Shown: one piece after another, positions 37,126-44,221 of the stretch
Position numbering within the stretch: the first letter of the stretch is position 1
How the letters are laid out: the number at the start of each line of letters is the position of its first letter
NCBI GenBank assembly: GCA_001768515.1
Contig: MEOA01000021.1
Span: forward strand, 62,001-126,000
DNA length: 64,000 nucleotides
Origin: Bacteroidetes bacterium GWE2_42_24
Lineage (GTDB): Bacteria; Bacteroidota; Bacteroidia; Bacteroidales; TTA-H9
Direction: 5' to 3'
Translations under genes and position numbers: made by a program
The notes under the pieces: generated by a model
Seen by the model: the letters and a program-made list of their open reading frames with translations, nothing else
Databases searched by the model: none
What the model was told of the DNA's origin: nothing

Positions 37126-39138
37126 ATGAAGATCATTGATGAGGCTAAGATCAATGTTACCCATATATACCTGGCTCAGCTGCATAAATACGGATATGTG
37201 GACTATGTGCTAACTGTCAATTTCGACAATTTGATGCTCAGAGCCTTATCGCTGTACAATATATTTCCGGCGACATATGATATGGTAATATTGAAAGACC
37301 TGACAACAACCACGTTCAAGGAAAAATCAGTAGTCTTTTTGCATGGTCAGCATCATGGATTATGGTTACTCAACACTCCGGAAGAGATGGAGAAAGTAAA
37401 AGATACTGTCCCCAGGATATTTGAGAAAATAACTAATAATAGACCCTGGATATTTATCGGATACAGTGGTTCAGACCCAATATTCGAGCACGTAAAAAGG
37501 TTGGGGCGGTTTGACAATGGGTTGTTTTGGGTAGGCTACGGTAATAATTCACTCAGCTCAAGCGTCCAGAAATTTTTGACAACTCCATGCACAAATGCCT
37601 ATTACATTAAGGGATATGATGCAGATGCTTTTATGTTGAAACTAAATGAATTATTAAGCTTGCCCCAACCAGAAATATTGGAAAAGCCCTTTTCATCTTT
37701 AAAAGCCATGTTATGTGGGATTAATGACATTAACGATGAAGAGAATTTCAAAGGGGTAAAAGAGCGGCTGGAAATATCGAAAAAAAATATAGAAAAATCT
37801 ATCAGGCAATTTGAAGAAAATAAGTTGGTAATCGTTGACGAAAATGAATTAGTAATTGACAAATTGAAGAAAGAAATCATTGGAATAATAATAGCTGAGA
37901 CTTATGACAAGCAACAAATTACTACCATTGAGAAAAAGGCTATGACCATCAATGATGCAAGTGTTAATAGTCAATTATCATGGTTGTATTTGAGTTGGGG
38001 AAATTATATAGCTGACCTTGCAAAGACAAAGGAAAGCAAAGACGTAGATGACCTTTTCCGGCAGGTATTTGAAAAATTCCAAAAAGCCATTGAGATAAAA
38101 CCAGACTTGTACGAAGTATTTAATAATTGGGGGAGCAATTTAGGAAACCTTGCAAGGACAAAAGAAGGCAACGTGGCAGAGGACTTTTACCGACAGACAT
38201 TTGAGAAATTTCAAAAAGCCATCGAGATAAAACCAGACCTGAATGAAGCATTCATAAACTGGGGAATTTGTTTAGGAGACCTTGCAAAATCTAAAGAAGG
38301 CAATGAAGCAGATAACCTATACCTGCAAGCATTTGAAAAATTTCAAAAGGCCATTGAGATCAAACCAGATATGCACGAAGCATTCCATAACTGGGGAACT
38401 TATTTAGGAGACCTCGCAAAGACAAAAGAAGGCAAAGAGTCGGATGACCTTTACAGGCAGGCATTTGAGAAATTCAAAAAGGCCATTGAATTAAAACCAG
38501 ACAAGCACGATGCATTCATAAATTGGGGCATTTATATAGTGAACCTTGTAAAGAGCAAAGAAGGCAAGGAGGCGGATGATCTTTACCTGCAGGGATTTGA
38601 AAAATTCGAAAAAGCCATTGAGATAAAGCCAGTCAACCACGAAGCATTTTACTACTGGGGAATACTAATAGGGAACCATGCAAAGTCTAAAGAAGGCCAT
38701 GAGGGAGAGGAGCTTTATAGGCAATCACTTGAAAAATTCCAAAAAGCCATTGAGATGAAACCAGACATGCATGAAGCATTCTTAAACTGGGGAAATTATT
38801 TAGGAAACCTTGCCAAAACAAAAGAAGGCAAAGAGGCAGATGATATTTATCGTCAGGCAATTGAGAAATATCAAAAAGCCATCAAGTTTGGTGGAGACCA
38901 CTATAATCTTGCCTGCCTGCATGCCATAAGAGGGAATAAAACAGAAGCAATGCATCACTTAAATATTAGTCTCGAATCGAAAGTTATTTCTATTGATTTT
39001 GTAATTAAAGATTGTGATTGGCAGGGCTATTTAGAAGATAAACAGTTTAAATCACTCATTGATAAATTCGGAAATGAGATAAAGAAGATTAGCCAATTAA
39101 TAGCGCTTAAACACACCGACACTCCAACCTCTTGGTGA
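37126..39138 (+). CDS. SIR2-like domain C-terminal part with TPR-like repeat array
   Basis: Continues the SIR2-like fold in the frame of the preceding fragment: VLTVNFDNLMLRAL, VVFLHGQHHG (candidate catalytic His) and FIGYSGSDPIFE. A linker (about 190-290) leads to seven 44-residue TPR-like repeats (FEKFQKAIEIKPD...EAFxNWGxxLGDLAK) encoded by a 132-bp period DNA repeat, then a short C-terminal domain (LACLHAIRGNKTEAMHHL). SIR2 proteins of this kind are NAD-depleting anti-phage effectors in known defence systems. Without the first 82 residues this part lacks the GAGAS loop, so function depends on readthrough or association of both pieces. Confidence 0.82.
   Translation: MKIIDEAKINVTHIYLAQLHKYGYVDYVLTVNFDNLMLRALSLYNIFPATYDMVILKDLTTTTFKEKSVVFLHGQHHGLWLLNTPEEMEKVKDTVPRIFEKITNNRPWIFIGYSGSDPIFEHVKRLGRFDNGLFWVGYGNNSLSSSVQKFLTTPCTNAYYIKGYDADAFMLKLNELLSLPQPEILEKPFSSLKAMLCGINDINDEENFKGVKERLEISKKNIEKSIRQFEENKLVIVDENELVIDKLKKEIIGIIIAETYDKQQITTIEKKAMTINDASVNSQLSWLYLSWGNYIADLAKTKESKDVDDLFRQVFEKFQKAIEIKPDLYEVFNNWGSNLGNLARTKEGNVAEDFYRQTFEKFQKAIEIKPDLNEAFINWGICLGDLAKSKEGNEADNLYLQAFEKFQKAIEIKPDMHEAFHNWGTYLGDLAKTKEGKESDDLYRQAFEKFKKAIELKPDKHDAFINWGIYIVNLVKSKEGKEADDLYLQGFEKFEKAIEIKPVNHEAFYYWGILIGNHAKSKEGHEGEELYRQSLEKFQKAIEMKPDMHEAFLNWGNYLGNLAKTKEGKEADDIYRQAIEKYQKAIKFGGDHYNLACLHAIRGNKTEAMHHLNISLESKVISIDFVIKDCDWQGYLEDKQFKSLIDKFGNEIKKISQLIALKHTDTPTSW
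38030..38890 (+). repeat. Seven 132-bp tandem repeats encoding 44-residue TPR-like units
   Basis: The string AAAAAGCCATTGAGAT recurs at about 132-base intervals (38080, 38212, 38344 and onward). Units differ by scattered substitutions and are in frame with the SIR2-TPR gene, so unit number could change by recombination. Confidence 0.85.
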
Positions 39139-39476
39139 AATTTGCATCTATCAGGCGATTGGGATTGAAGCCGGCATTACAGATTAACTAACTGAATTCA
39201 TTGCAATTTATGAGACAGATATTTAAAAAAGAGAAACCATACATTACATACATGACAAAAGAATAATGAAATATCATTAAAGAAATTAAAAAAAAATCAA
39301 TAATTACGTATGAAGTTAACACACAGGTCATTAATTTAAAATCAATTAATCCTGTAAAAATAATTTCGGTCAAGTGAGTCATTTCTATATGACAAGTATG
39401 CAAGCATCTGTAGTAATGAACCTTTTAGTGAAAAAATAATAAAAATACATTGGAAAGAAAACTAATTTAAATATTT
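39139..39476. other. AT-rich gene-free spacer
   Basis: Very A+T-rich. I see no gene, hairpin terminator or consensus promoter that stands out. Confidence 0.4.
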
Positions 39477-40967
39477 ATGGAGATTAAAGAGTTAATTGCT
39501 AAGCGTAATTTTAAAAAACTATTTACCTTTTATAAAAATGAGATACTTAAAATTACAGAAGATTCTGTTAGAGTATCGCTTATAAAATCCATTGGCAAAA
39601 TCAAAAAAAAATACTATTTTAACAAACGCTGTGAAAAAATAGGAGAGAAATACGATGATAACTATATCATAAAATGTGTGTTGGCTTTGTTGGAGCTAAA
39701 CAATGAATTTAATAATAGCACAGAAAATAGTCCTGACCTTAATAGATCAAAAGTATCCAAACACCAGCCAATTAAATACATAGAAAACAGAGCATGGTTT
39801 ACCTGCTGTCAGTTAAATAAAAATAGAATTGAAAATTTGAAAGATTTGTCTTTTTTAAATAATTCATCTAAAAAATTAGAAGTATTAAAGACAGAAAACC
39901 TAAATTATAGTGACAAAATCAAATACCTATACTCTTATAATTCATTTGAATATATAGATATTGAACTAAATAACAATGGACTAAAAGAATTTAATAAGCT
40001 TTTCATGTCTGACAGTAAAAATAAACTTTTTTTACTAAAAATAAGAATTTTTGATTATGGCTTATTAAATACACTTTCCTATTTTGATATTTTCAACTGC
40101 AAAGATTTTGACAGTTTAGACGAAGAAGAAATCAAGTTGCATTCAGTTGTAAATAAATTAAACAGAGAATTGCAATTATTTTTTGATTTAATGATAGAAA
40201 ATGAATATCTCACCAAAACAAAATATTTGTATTGGTCGGTTCCTGATTTTGTAAAGGAAAAAGAGCTTACCATTGATGCTTCATACATATATCAATGTAA
40301 TTATTTTATTCCTGATACTAAATTTTTGAACTCACTTATATCAGGCAAAGATTTAAATCCACAACAATTTCAATATAAGGACTTAACGTGTCTCGTATTA
40401 CATGGTGAAGCTCATATTTTTTGGATTGGAGTCTTTGATAAAGAGAGGTTTGACTATTTAAATGTAAATTTTATTTTTCTTGCTGAAAGTAATGTATATG
40501 CCTCAGCCTTTATTATAGCAAAAATCATACTCCAATATATTAATTCGAAGAAAAGTGGCCTTGATTATCAATTCAGACATATTTTTAATTACATGAATGA
40601 AGTTGTATTAGCTATTAAAAATACAGATTATCAAAAGGATGTGTATGATATTCAATTTGCATTAAAATTTGCGGATTTAAAAGACTGCCATGAACTCTAT
40701 AAAGACACAGAAAATCGAATAAAATACGCCATTGAAAGTATTGAAATAAAAAAAAGCCAAGCAAATAACAAATTTATTCAAAATATCTTTGCCATATTTG
40801 CCGGCCTCACATCGTTCTCTGTTTTGAACGATGTTTTCTCTTTTTTATCAAGTGAAAAACTGTTTGAAAATTCATATGTATATGTAAAATTAGGCTTACT
40901 TTCTGTAATTGTCTTTTCTGTATCTCTTGCGCTATATCTGATTAATGGAAAGTTTAGAGAAAAATAG
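39477..40967 (+). CDS. Unrecognised protein with two C-terminal membrane segments
   Basis: 496 residues, rich in Lys, Asn, Ile and Phe, from strongly AT-rich DNA unlike the chromosome to the left. No family recognised. A long soluble part (1-430) includes VLHGEAHIFWIGVFDKERFD and YQKDVYDIQFALKFADL. Two hydrophobic helices close the protein: NIFAIFAGLTSFSVLNDVF (about 438-456) and VKLGLLSVIVFSVSLALYLI (about 470-490), with a short Lys-rich tail. A soluble sensor fused to a two-helix membrane anchor beside a SIR2-TPR gene suggests a defence role, but this rests on context only. Confidence 0.7.
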   Translation: MEIKELIAKRNFKKLFTFYKNEILKITEDSVRVSLIKSIGKIKKKYYFNKRCEKIGEKYDDNYIIKCVLALLELNNEFNNSTENSPDLNRSKVSKHQPIKYIENRAWFTCCQLNKNRIENLKDLSFLNNSSKKLEVLKTENLNYSDKIKYLYSYNSFEYIDIELNNNGLKEFNKLFMSDSKNKLFLLKIRIFDYGLLNTLSYFDIFNCKDFDSLDEEEIKLHSVVNKLNRELQLFFDLMIENEYLTKTKYLYWSVPDFVKEKELTIDASYIYQCNYFIPDTKFLNSLISGKDLNPQQFQYKDLTCLVLHGEAHIFWIGVFDKERFDYLNVNFIFLAESNVYASAFIIAKIILQYINSKKSGLDYQFRHIFNYMNEVVLAIKNTDYQKDVYDIQFALKFADLKDCHELYKDTENRIKYAIESIEIKKSQANNKFIQNIFAIFAGLTSFSVLNDVFSFLSSEKLFENSYVYVKLGLLSVIVFSVSLALYLINGKFREK

Positions 40968-41021
40968 AAGATGTGGCCTAAAAAACTGGACGGAAAGTTA
41001 ATTTATACAATTCGTTGTCCT

Positions 41022-41120
41022 ATGAAAAAGATCAGATGGTAATTCAGTTCAGCCTTTAAAACTGAGGTTGCCCTTGAAGCTATCAAAATCATGCACCTAC
41101 CAGCCAGGAATAATCCCCGC
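41022..41120 (+). pseudogene. Remnant of an IS3-family OrfA-like transposase N-terminus
   Basis: MKKIRW, then a stop, then FSSAFKTEVALEAIK in the same frame. The pattern F-S-x-x-F-K-x-x-V-A-L-E-A-I-K is the usual start of IS3-type OrfA. Nothing of the remaining transposase follows, so this is a scrap left by an old insertion. Confidence 0.6.
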
Positions 41121-41160
41121 GGATAAATCGGGATGATCAGCGACCATTTCTGAAATATAC

Positions 41161-41198
41161 AAAAAAACAGGCAGCACTTTTGGCGCTGCCTGTTTTTT
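41161..41198. terminator. Hairpin terminator next to the putative attachment site
   Basis: AAAAAACAGGCAGC pairs with GCTGCCTGTTTTTT around a 9-10 base loop; A and T runs allow use on both strands. Read leftward it directly follows the tRNA-like tail, as a tRNA terminator would. Confidence 0.85.
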
Positions 41199-41199
41199 G

Positions 41200-41216
41200 T
41201 AGCGGGAACGAGACTT
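41200..41216 (-). other. tRNA-Gly-like 3' tail; candidate prophage attachment site (attL)
   Basis: Read leftward, AAGTCTCGTTCCCGCTA resembles the last bases of tRNA-Gly (T-arm end plus acceptor strand), and it is followed by a terminator as tRNA genes often are. The rest of a tRNA is absent. Phages integrating into a tRNA 3' end leave such a tail at one end and the complete tRNA at the other. No integrase is visible in this window, so the call stays tentative. Confidence 0.4.
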
Positions 41217-41347
41217 AATTGACAGAGGTCAATTGCCTGATAATCAATGCTTCAAAATCCTGAAAAAATACAAATATCGCTGTGTTTTCCGGGGTTTTTT
41301 CTCATTTTTTTACTCAAATTGGATTACATAACAAACAATCGTTCAGT

Positions 41348-41710
41348 CTATTTATATTTATGAATAAGGTCCTCAAGTTGACCAATCAGCTTTAAAATCT
41401 GACCGGAACCTGCAACCATTTCTACCTTTTTCTCGTCCAAAAGATATGTACCAAACGGGACATCCAACAGCTCACACATAAGCTTGTATTTGACAACAGG
41501 AATAGTATCCCGGGTAATGGCTTTGTGAAGGCCATCACGGGTGTATTCGAGTTTTAACGCCAAGTCGCTCTGGCTTAGCCCCAACTCATTCGCCCGCCTG
41601 ACTATTCTTATCCTATCCATTGGCCTTATTTTTTCTGGCTTGTTGATATATACACTACCTTCATCACCCCGCTTTGCCTGCTGACGGATTTGGAATAGAT
41701 TGGTTGACAA
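41348..41710 (-). CDS. Phage HTH regulator (repressor-type), second gene
   Basis: 120 residues. A helix-turn-helix is suggested by MDRIRIVRRANELGLSQSDL followed by ALKLEYTRDGLHKAI (about residues 31-65), and a C-terminal helix LKLIGQLEDLIHKY may dimerise. Its first 16 codons overlap the end of the preceding leftward repressor gene; an alternative start at Met31 would avoid this. Probably co-transcribed with that gene in the lysogenic operon. Confidence 0.7.
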   Translation of the reverse strand: MSTNLFQIRQQAKRGDEGSVYINKPEKIRPMDRIRIVRRANELGLSQSDLALKLEYTRDGLHKAITRDTIPVVKYKLMCELLDVPFGTYLLDEKKVEMVAGSGQILKLIGQLEDLIHKYK

Positions 41711-42059
41711 TGTTTTGCAGCAGTTTAATCTGACCTAACAGCATTTCTCTTTCCGTCTTCCACTGTTTTTTCAACTCCACGAAAGCCTCCCGGTGAATAT
41801 AGTGTGAGTCCATCTTATCAATAAACCTTTCCTGCTCTTCCAGAACCTTCATTTCTTCATCATCTTTCCACCAATAACATATTGGCATTGAAAGTTTTTT
41901 GGAAATCGTTTCCAGAGTTGATACAGTCATCGTGTGTCTCCTCATCATTTTCTGGTAACCCGTTGGAGTCATCTCGCAGGCTTCAGCCATTTCTTTATCA
42001 GTAATTTTTTTCTCGGTAATAACAAATTCTATACGACTGTAATTCATAAGATTAGACAT
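41664..42059 (-). CDS. Phage XRE-type HTH repressor with C-terminal coiled coil
   Basis: 131 residues. HTH at about 13-50 (ITDKEMAEACEMTPTGYQKMMRRH ... VSTLETISKKLSMPI), then a Glu/Lys-rich helical tail (MKVLEEQERFIDKM, KKQWKTEREMLLGQI) likely used for oligomerisation. It reads leftward, opposite the early genes, the usual position of a lysogeny repressor. The intergenic region in front contains a consensus early promoter and a perfect inverted repeat that could be its operator. Confidence 0.8.
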   Translation of the reverse strand: MSNLMNYSRIEFVITEKKITDKEMAEACEMTPTGYQKMMRRHTMTVSTLETISKKLSMPICYWWKDDEEMKVLEEQERFIDKMDSHYIHREAFVELKKQWKTEREMLLGQIKLLQNIVNQSIPNPSAGKAG

Positions 42060-42097
42060 TATAATGTATCAATATCACAAATTAAACTGAAAATAGT

Positions 42098-42129
42098 TTG
42101 CTTTCTGTCGTAACTTTAGTTTATATTTG
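42098..42129 (+). promoter_or_regulatory. Rightward early prophage promoter
   Basis: TTG at 42098-42100 and TATATTTG at 42122-42129 with a 21-base spacer match the Bacteroidota consensus TTG-N19..21-TAnnTTTG. It faces the small early genes. Confidence 0.75.
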
Positions 42130-42137
42130 CGATACGT

Positions 42138-42159
42138 CTTTACTACAAATATAGTAAAG
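42138..42159. promoter_or_regulatory. Operator-like palindrome
   Basis: CTTTACTA and TAGTAAAG form a perfect 8+8 inverted repeat with a 6-base centre, starting 9 bases after the -7 box of the early promoter. This placement suits repressor binding. Confidence 0.6.
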
Positions 42160-42196
42160 CTTTAAAAAATAAACAATACCTAATACCTACCATTTT

Positions 42197-42424
42197 ATGA
42201 ACACGGAAATCATAAAAAAATTCCTGACACCATTAAACATTAAATCCTTAAAATCAGAGTTTAATTGCTCTGGAGACTATGTCAGAAAGGTGTGCTACAT
42301 GGGCACCCGTTACAACCATAAGATGCTATCGATGGCTCTTGATATGGCAATCGAGAATAGACTTTTAAAGAAAAAAGAGGAAGAGGAGCTTCAACAAAAG
42401 TTAGAAATCCTCAAAAAAGCCTGA
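42197..42424 (+). CDS. Small early phage protein, possible HTH
   Basis: 75 residues and first gene of the rightward early operon. LKSEFNCSGDYVRKVCYMGT followed by RYNHKMLSMALDMAIENR looks like a small DNA-binding helical fold; the C-terminus is a charged helix (KKKEEEELQQKLEILKKA). Family not recognised. It is followed after 2 bases by the LuxR-type regulator. Confidence 0.65.
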   Translation: MNTEIIKKFLTPLNIKSLKSEFNCSGDYVRKVCYMGTRYNHKMLSMALDMAIENRLLKKKEEEELQQKLEILKKA

Positions 42425-42426
42425 TC

Positions 42427-42972
42427 ATGAAACTCAACAAGGCCATTACAGGAACCGGCATTGAATATTTTGTTGTAAACGATGAACTGTTTGCAATTAT
42501 CAATGGCACCCGGATGCACTGGAGCGATATACCAGGAATAGAAAAAGACTCCAGAAAAATTGAACTCGACAACGACCCACACGCGAAAGCTGCCCTGAAA
42601 AAATGGGGATTGAATGATGATGAAGCCCTTAAACAATTTATTATCTGCACAAAAGGCGCCTTCAACCAAACTCCTGATGTTATCAATTCCGTTTCGGCTG
42701 ATCAGGAATACTTCGATTGCGGACAACACGGCACTTGCCCATTTGAAGGTCAAATCTGCAAAACAATCACATTGGGAGAAGAAACACTGAGTTTTCATGA
42801 AATCACGATAATCAGGCTCATCGTGGCAGGGCTCTCTGATAAGCAGATTGCCGGCCAGTTAAACATCTCGTACCACACGGTGACAACACATATGCAGAAT
42901 ATCAGGAGAAAAACACACCATGGAACGCGCGTGGAAGTTGCAGTTTGGGCACTGGAAAGAGGTCTCTGTTAA
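42427..42972 (+). CDS. LuxR-type HTH phage regulator with Cys-rich linker
   Basis: 181 residues. The N-terminal part has no recognised domain. A short Cys motif DCGQHGTCPFEGQIC (about residues 98-112) precedes a C-terminal LuxR-type HTH (FHEITIIRLIVAGLSDKQIA ... YHTVTTHMQNIRRKTH). The three closely spaced cysteines could bind metal or sense redox state. No receiver domain is present, so control is not by phosphotransfer. Position in the early operon suggests a role in switching on later genes. Confidence 0.85.
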   Translation: MKLNKAITGTGIEYFVVNDELFAIINGTRMHWSDIPGIEKDSRKIELDNDPHAKAALKKWGLNDDEALKQFIICTKGAFNQTPDVINSVSADQEYFDCGQHGTCPFEGQICKTITLGEETLSFHEITIIRLIVAGLSDKQIAGQLNISYHTVTTHMQNIRRKTHHGTRVEVAVWALERGLC

Positions 42973-42994
42973 CATTTTTATAATCAACCGAACT

Positions 42995-43234
42995 ATGGAA
43001 CAGAATGATATCGAACGTGAATTTTCACGTCTTCAGCACGACCGCGAATTCACCATCAACATCCTCGCTAAGTTGGCCCTGGAGCTTGTACACCCGCAAA
43101 GAAAAACATCAAAGGAGTTGATAGAGGCCTCCATTTCCGTGGCAGCAGAAACACTTCAGGGAATTGATAAAAATTCTCTGGCTGTTGCAAACCATATTGA
43201 TAATAAATTCATCATGAACCTGCTCCATGGCTAA
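42995..43234 (+). CDS. Small early phage protein
   Basis: 79 residues from the ATG at 42995; the longer open frame upstream overlaps the LuxR-type gene and is not needed. Predicted all-helical and charged (DIEREFSRLQHDREFTINIL ... SISVAAETLQGIDKN). Family not recognised. Its stop overlaps the next start by 8 bases. Confidence 0.6.
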   Translation: MEQNDIEREFSRLQHDREFTINILAKLALELVHPQRKTSKELIEASISVAAETLQGIDKNSLAVANHIDNKFIMNLLHG

Positions 43235-43412
43235 TCAAATGTACATGGTAACCCATTTGGGAAAATCCATAATGAAGTGTTTCGGAGAAACAAAGTATGC
43301 CTCTTGCGCATATGTCAGCGGGATAAAGGACATCCCTATAGATGAACTAAACGCCTTTCCATTAAAACCAAGAAAGCTTAAAAATTTATGCAAACCCCGA
43401 CACTTACAATAA
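43227..43412 (+). CDS. Small early phage protein
   Basis: 61 residues starting inside the end of the previous gene (ATGGCTAATC), suggesting translational coupling. Contains MVTHLGKSIMKCFGETKYAS and a basic C-terminus (KPRKLKNLCKPRHLQ). Not recognised. It overlaps the start of the following membrane protein by 25 bases. Confidence 0.5.
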   Translation: MANQMYMVTHLGKSIMKCFGETKYASCAYVSGIKDIPIDELNAFPLKPRKLKNLCKPRHLQ

Positions 43413-43702
43413 TCTTATTTATCGCTGCGGCTTTATTGTTAATCATTATCGTTACAGTATTACTGATTTGGCTCCAGACCATTCAGCAGCGCAAGACATT
43501 CCGCGAAGGACTCTCGGCAGGTGATGAGCTGACTATAAGGCAAGACAGAAGGTTTATCACAGGATGGGCCACTGACATCGACCACCGGGCAGGGACCTGC
43601 TCTGTAATGACAGACAGTGGTCACATCATGCATGCCAGATTAAACCAGGTACACAAACCTTTCGATAAGGAAACTCAACAAATTCTAACATCACCACTAT
43701 GA
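43388..43702 (+). CDS. Small phage membrane protein
   Basis: 104 residues with one strong N-terminal membrane segment (TIILFIAAALLLIIIVTVLL, about 6-28) and a soluble C-terminal beta-rich part (DELTIRQDRRFITGWATDID ... CSVMTDSGHIMHARLNQVHK). Function unknown. It overlaps the next gene by 4 bases (ATGA). Confidence 0.65.
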   Translation: MQTPTLTIILFIAAALLLIIIVTVLLIWLQTIQQRKTFREGLSAGDELTIRQDRRFITGWATDIDHRAGTCSVMTDSGHIMHARLNQVHKPFDKETQQILTSPL

Positions 43703-43890
43703 TCCTCGATAAATTTTCAACACCTGACCTCCGGATTTTTGTGGAAGCCTATGATTTATACAAATCCAGGTTAACCGACCGATGGCTGACTAATCCATTT
43801 GACAAAAAAATAGCCGAACGGGTTCACCGGTGCAACGAAGTTCTAACCGTAGCAAAAACCACACTGAAATGCCGAGAAGAAGAACAGTAG
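43699..43890 (+). CDS. Small early phage protein
   Basis: 63 residues, mostly helical (FSTPDLRIFVEAYDLYKSRL ... AERVHRCNEVLTVAKTTLKC). ATGA overlap with the previous stop and a 22-base overlap with the next gene argue for translational coupling. Not recognised. Confidence 0.6.
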   Translation: MILDKFSTPDLRIFVEAYDLYKSRLTDRWLTNPFDKKIAERVHRCNEVLTVAKTTLKCREEEQ

Positions 43891-44096
43891 AAAAAAACTA
43901 CAAGAATGCCCCCTTTGAAGACCCGATCATTAAAAAATTCGATGTGACTCAAACGAAACAAGAAGAGTTACAAGCAAGGATTGAGCTTCAACGACAGAAA
44001 GAATGCCTGATGGTTACAATTCAGGTGGATTCCAAAACCAAAATAATGTGTCTGCCACATCAAATGGCGGACGTCAGACGGAAATATGGAGTCTGA
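43869..44096 (+). CDS. Small early phage protein
   Basis: 75 residues from the ATG at 43869 (MPRRRTVEKN). The N-terminus is basic and the middle helical (TKQEELQARIELQRQKE), ending in a short beta-rich segment. Not recognised. The 125 bases that follow, before the ParB-like gene, hold no further gene. Confidence 0.6.
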   Translation: MPRRRTVEKNYKNAPFEDPIIKKFDVTQTKQEELQARIELQRQKECLMVTIQVDSKTKIMCLPHQMADVRRKYGV

Positions 44097-44221
44097 CAGC
44101 TTCACCGGCTTGTTGGAACAGTATTCCAGTGACTAAAGTCGCGTGAGATCGTGACTCACACAGGCTGCCCCCATTTTATCAACATTTATCAATAACAGCC
44201 GCAAGGCAAAATCAAACTATC

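Noticed and set aside
38030-38890. Regular 132-bp repeats considered as a CRISPR-like array
   Set aside because: They are in-frame coding repeats of a TPR protein without spacers.
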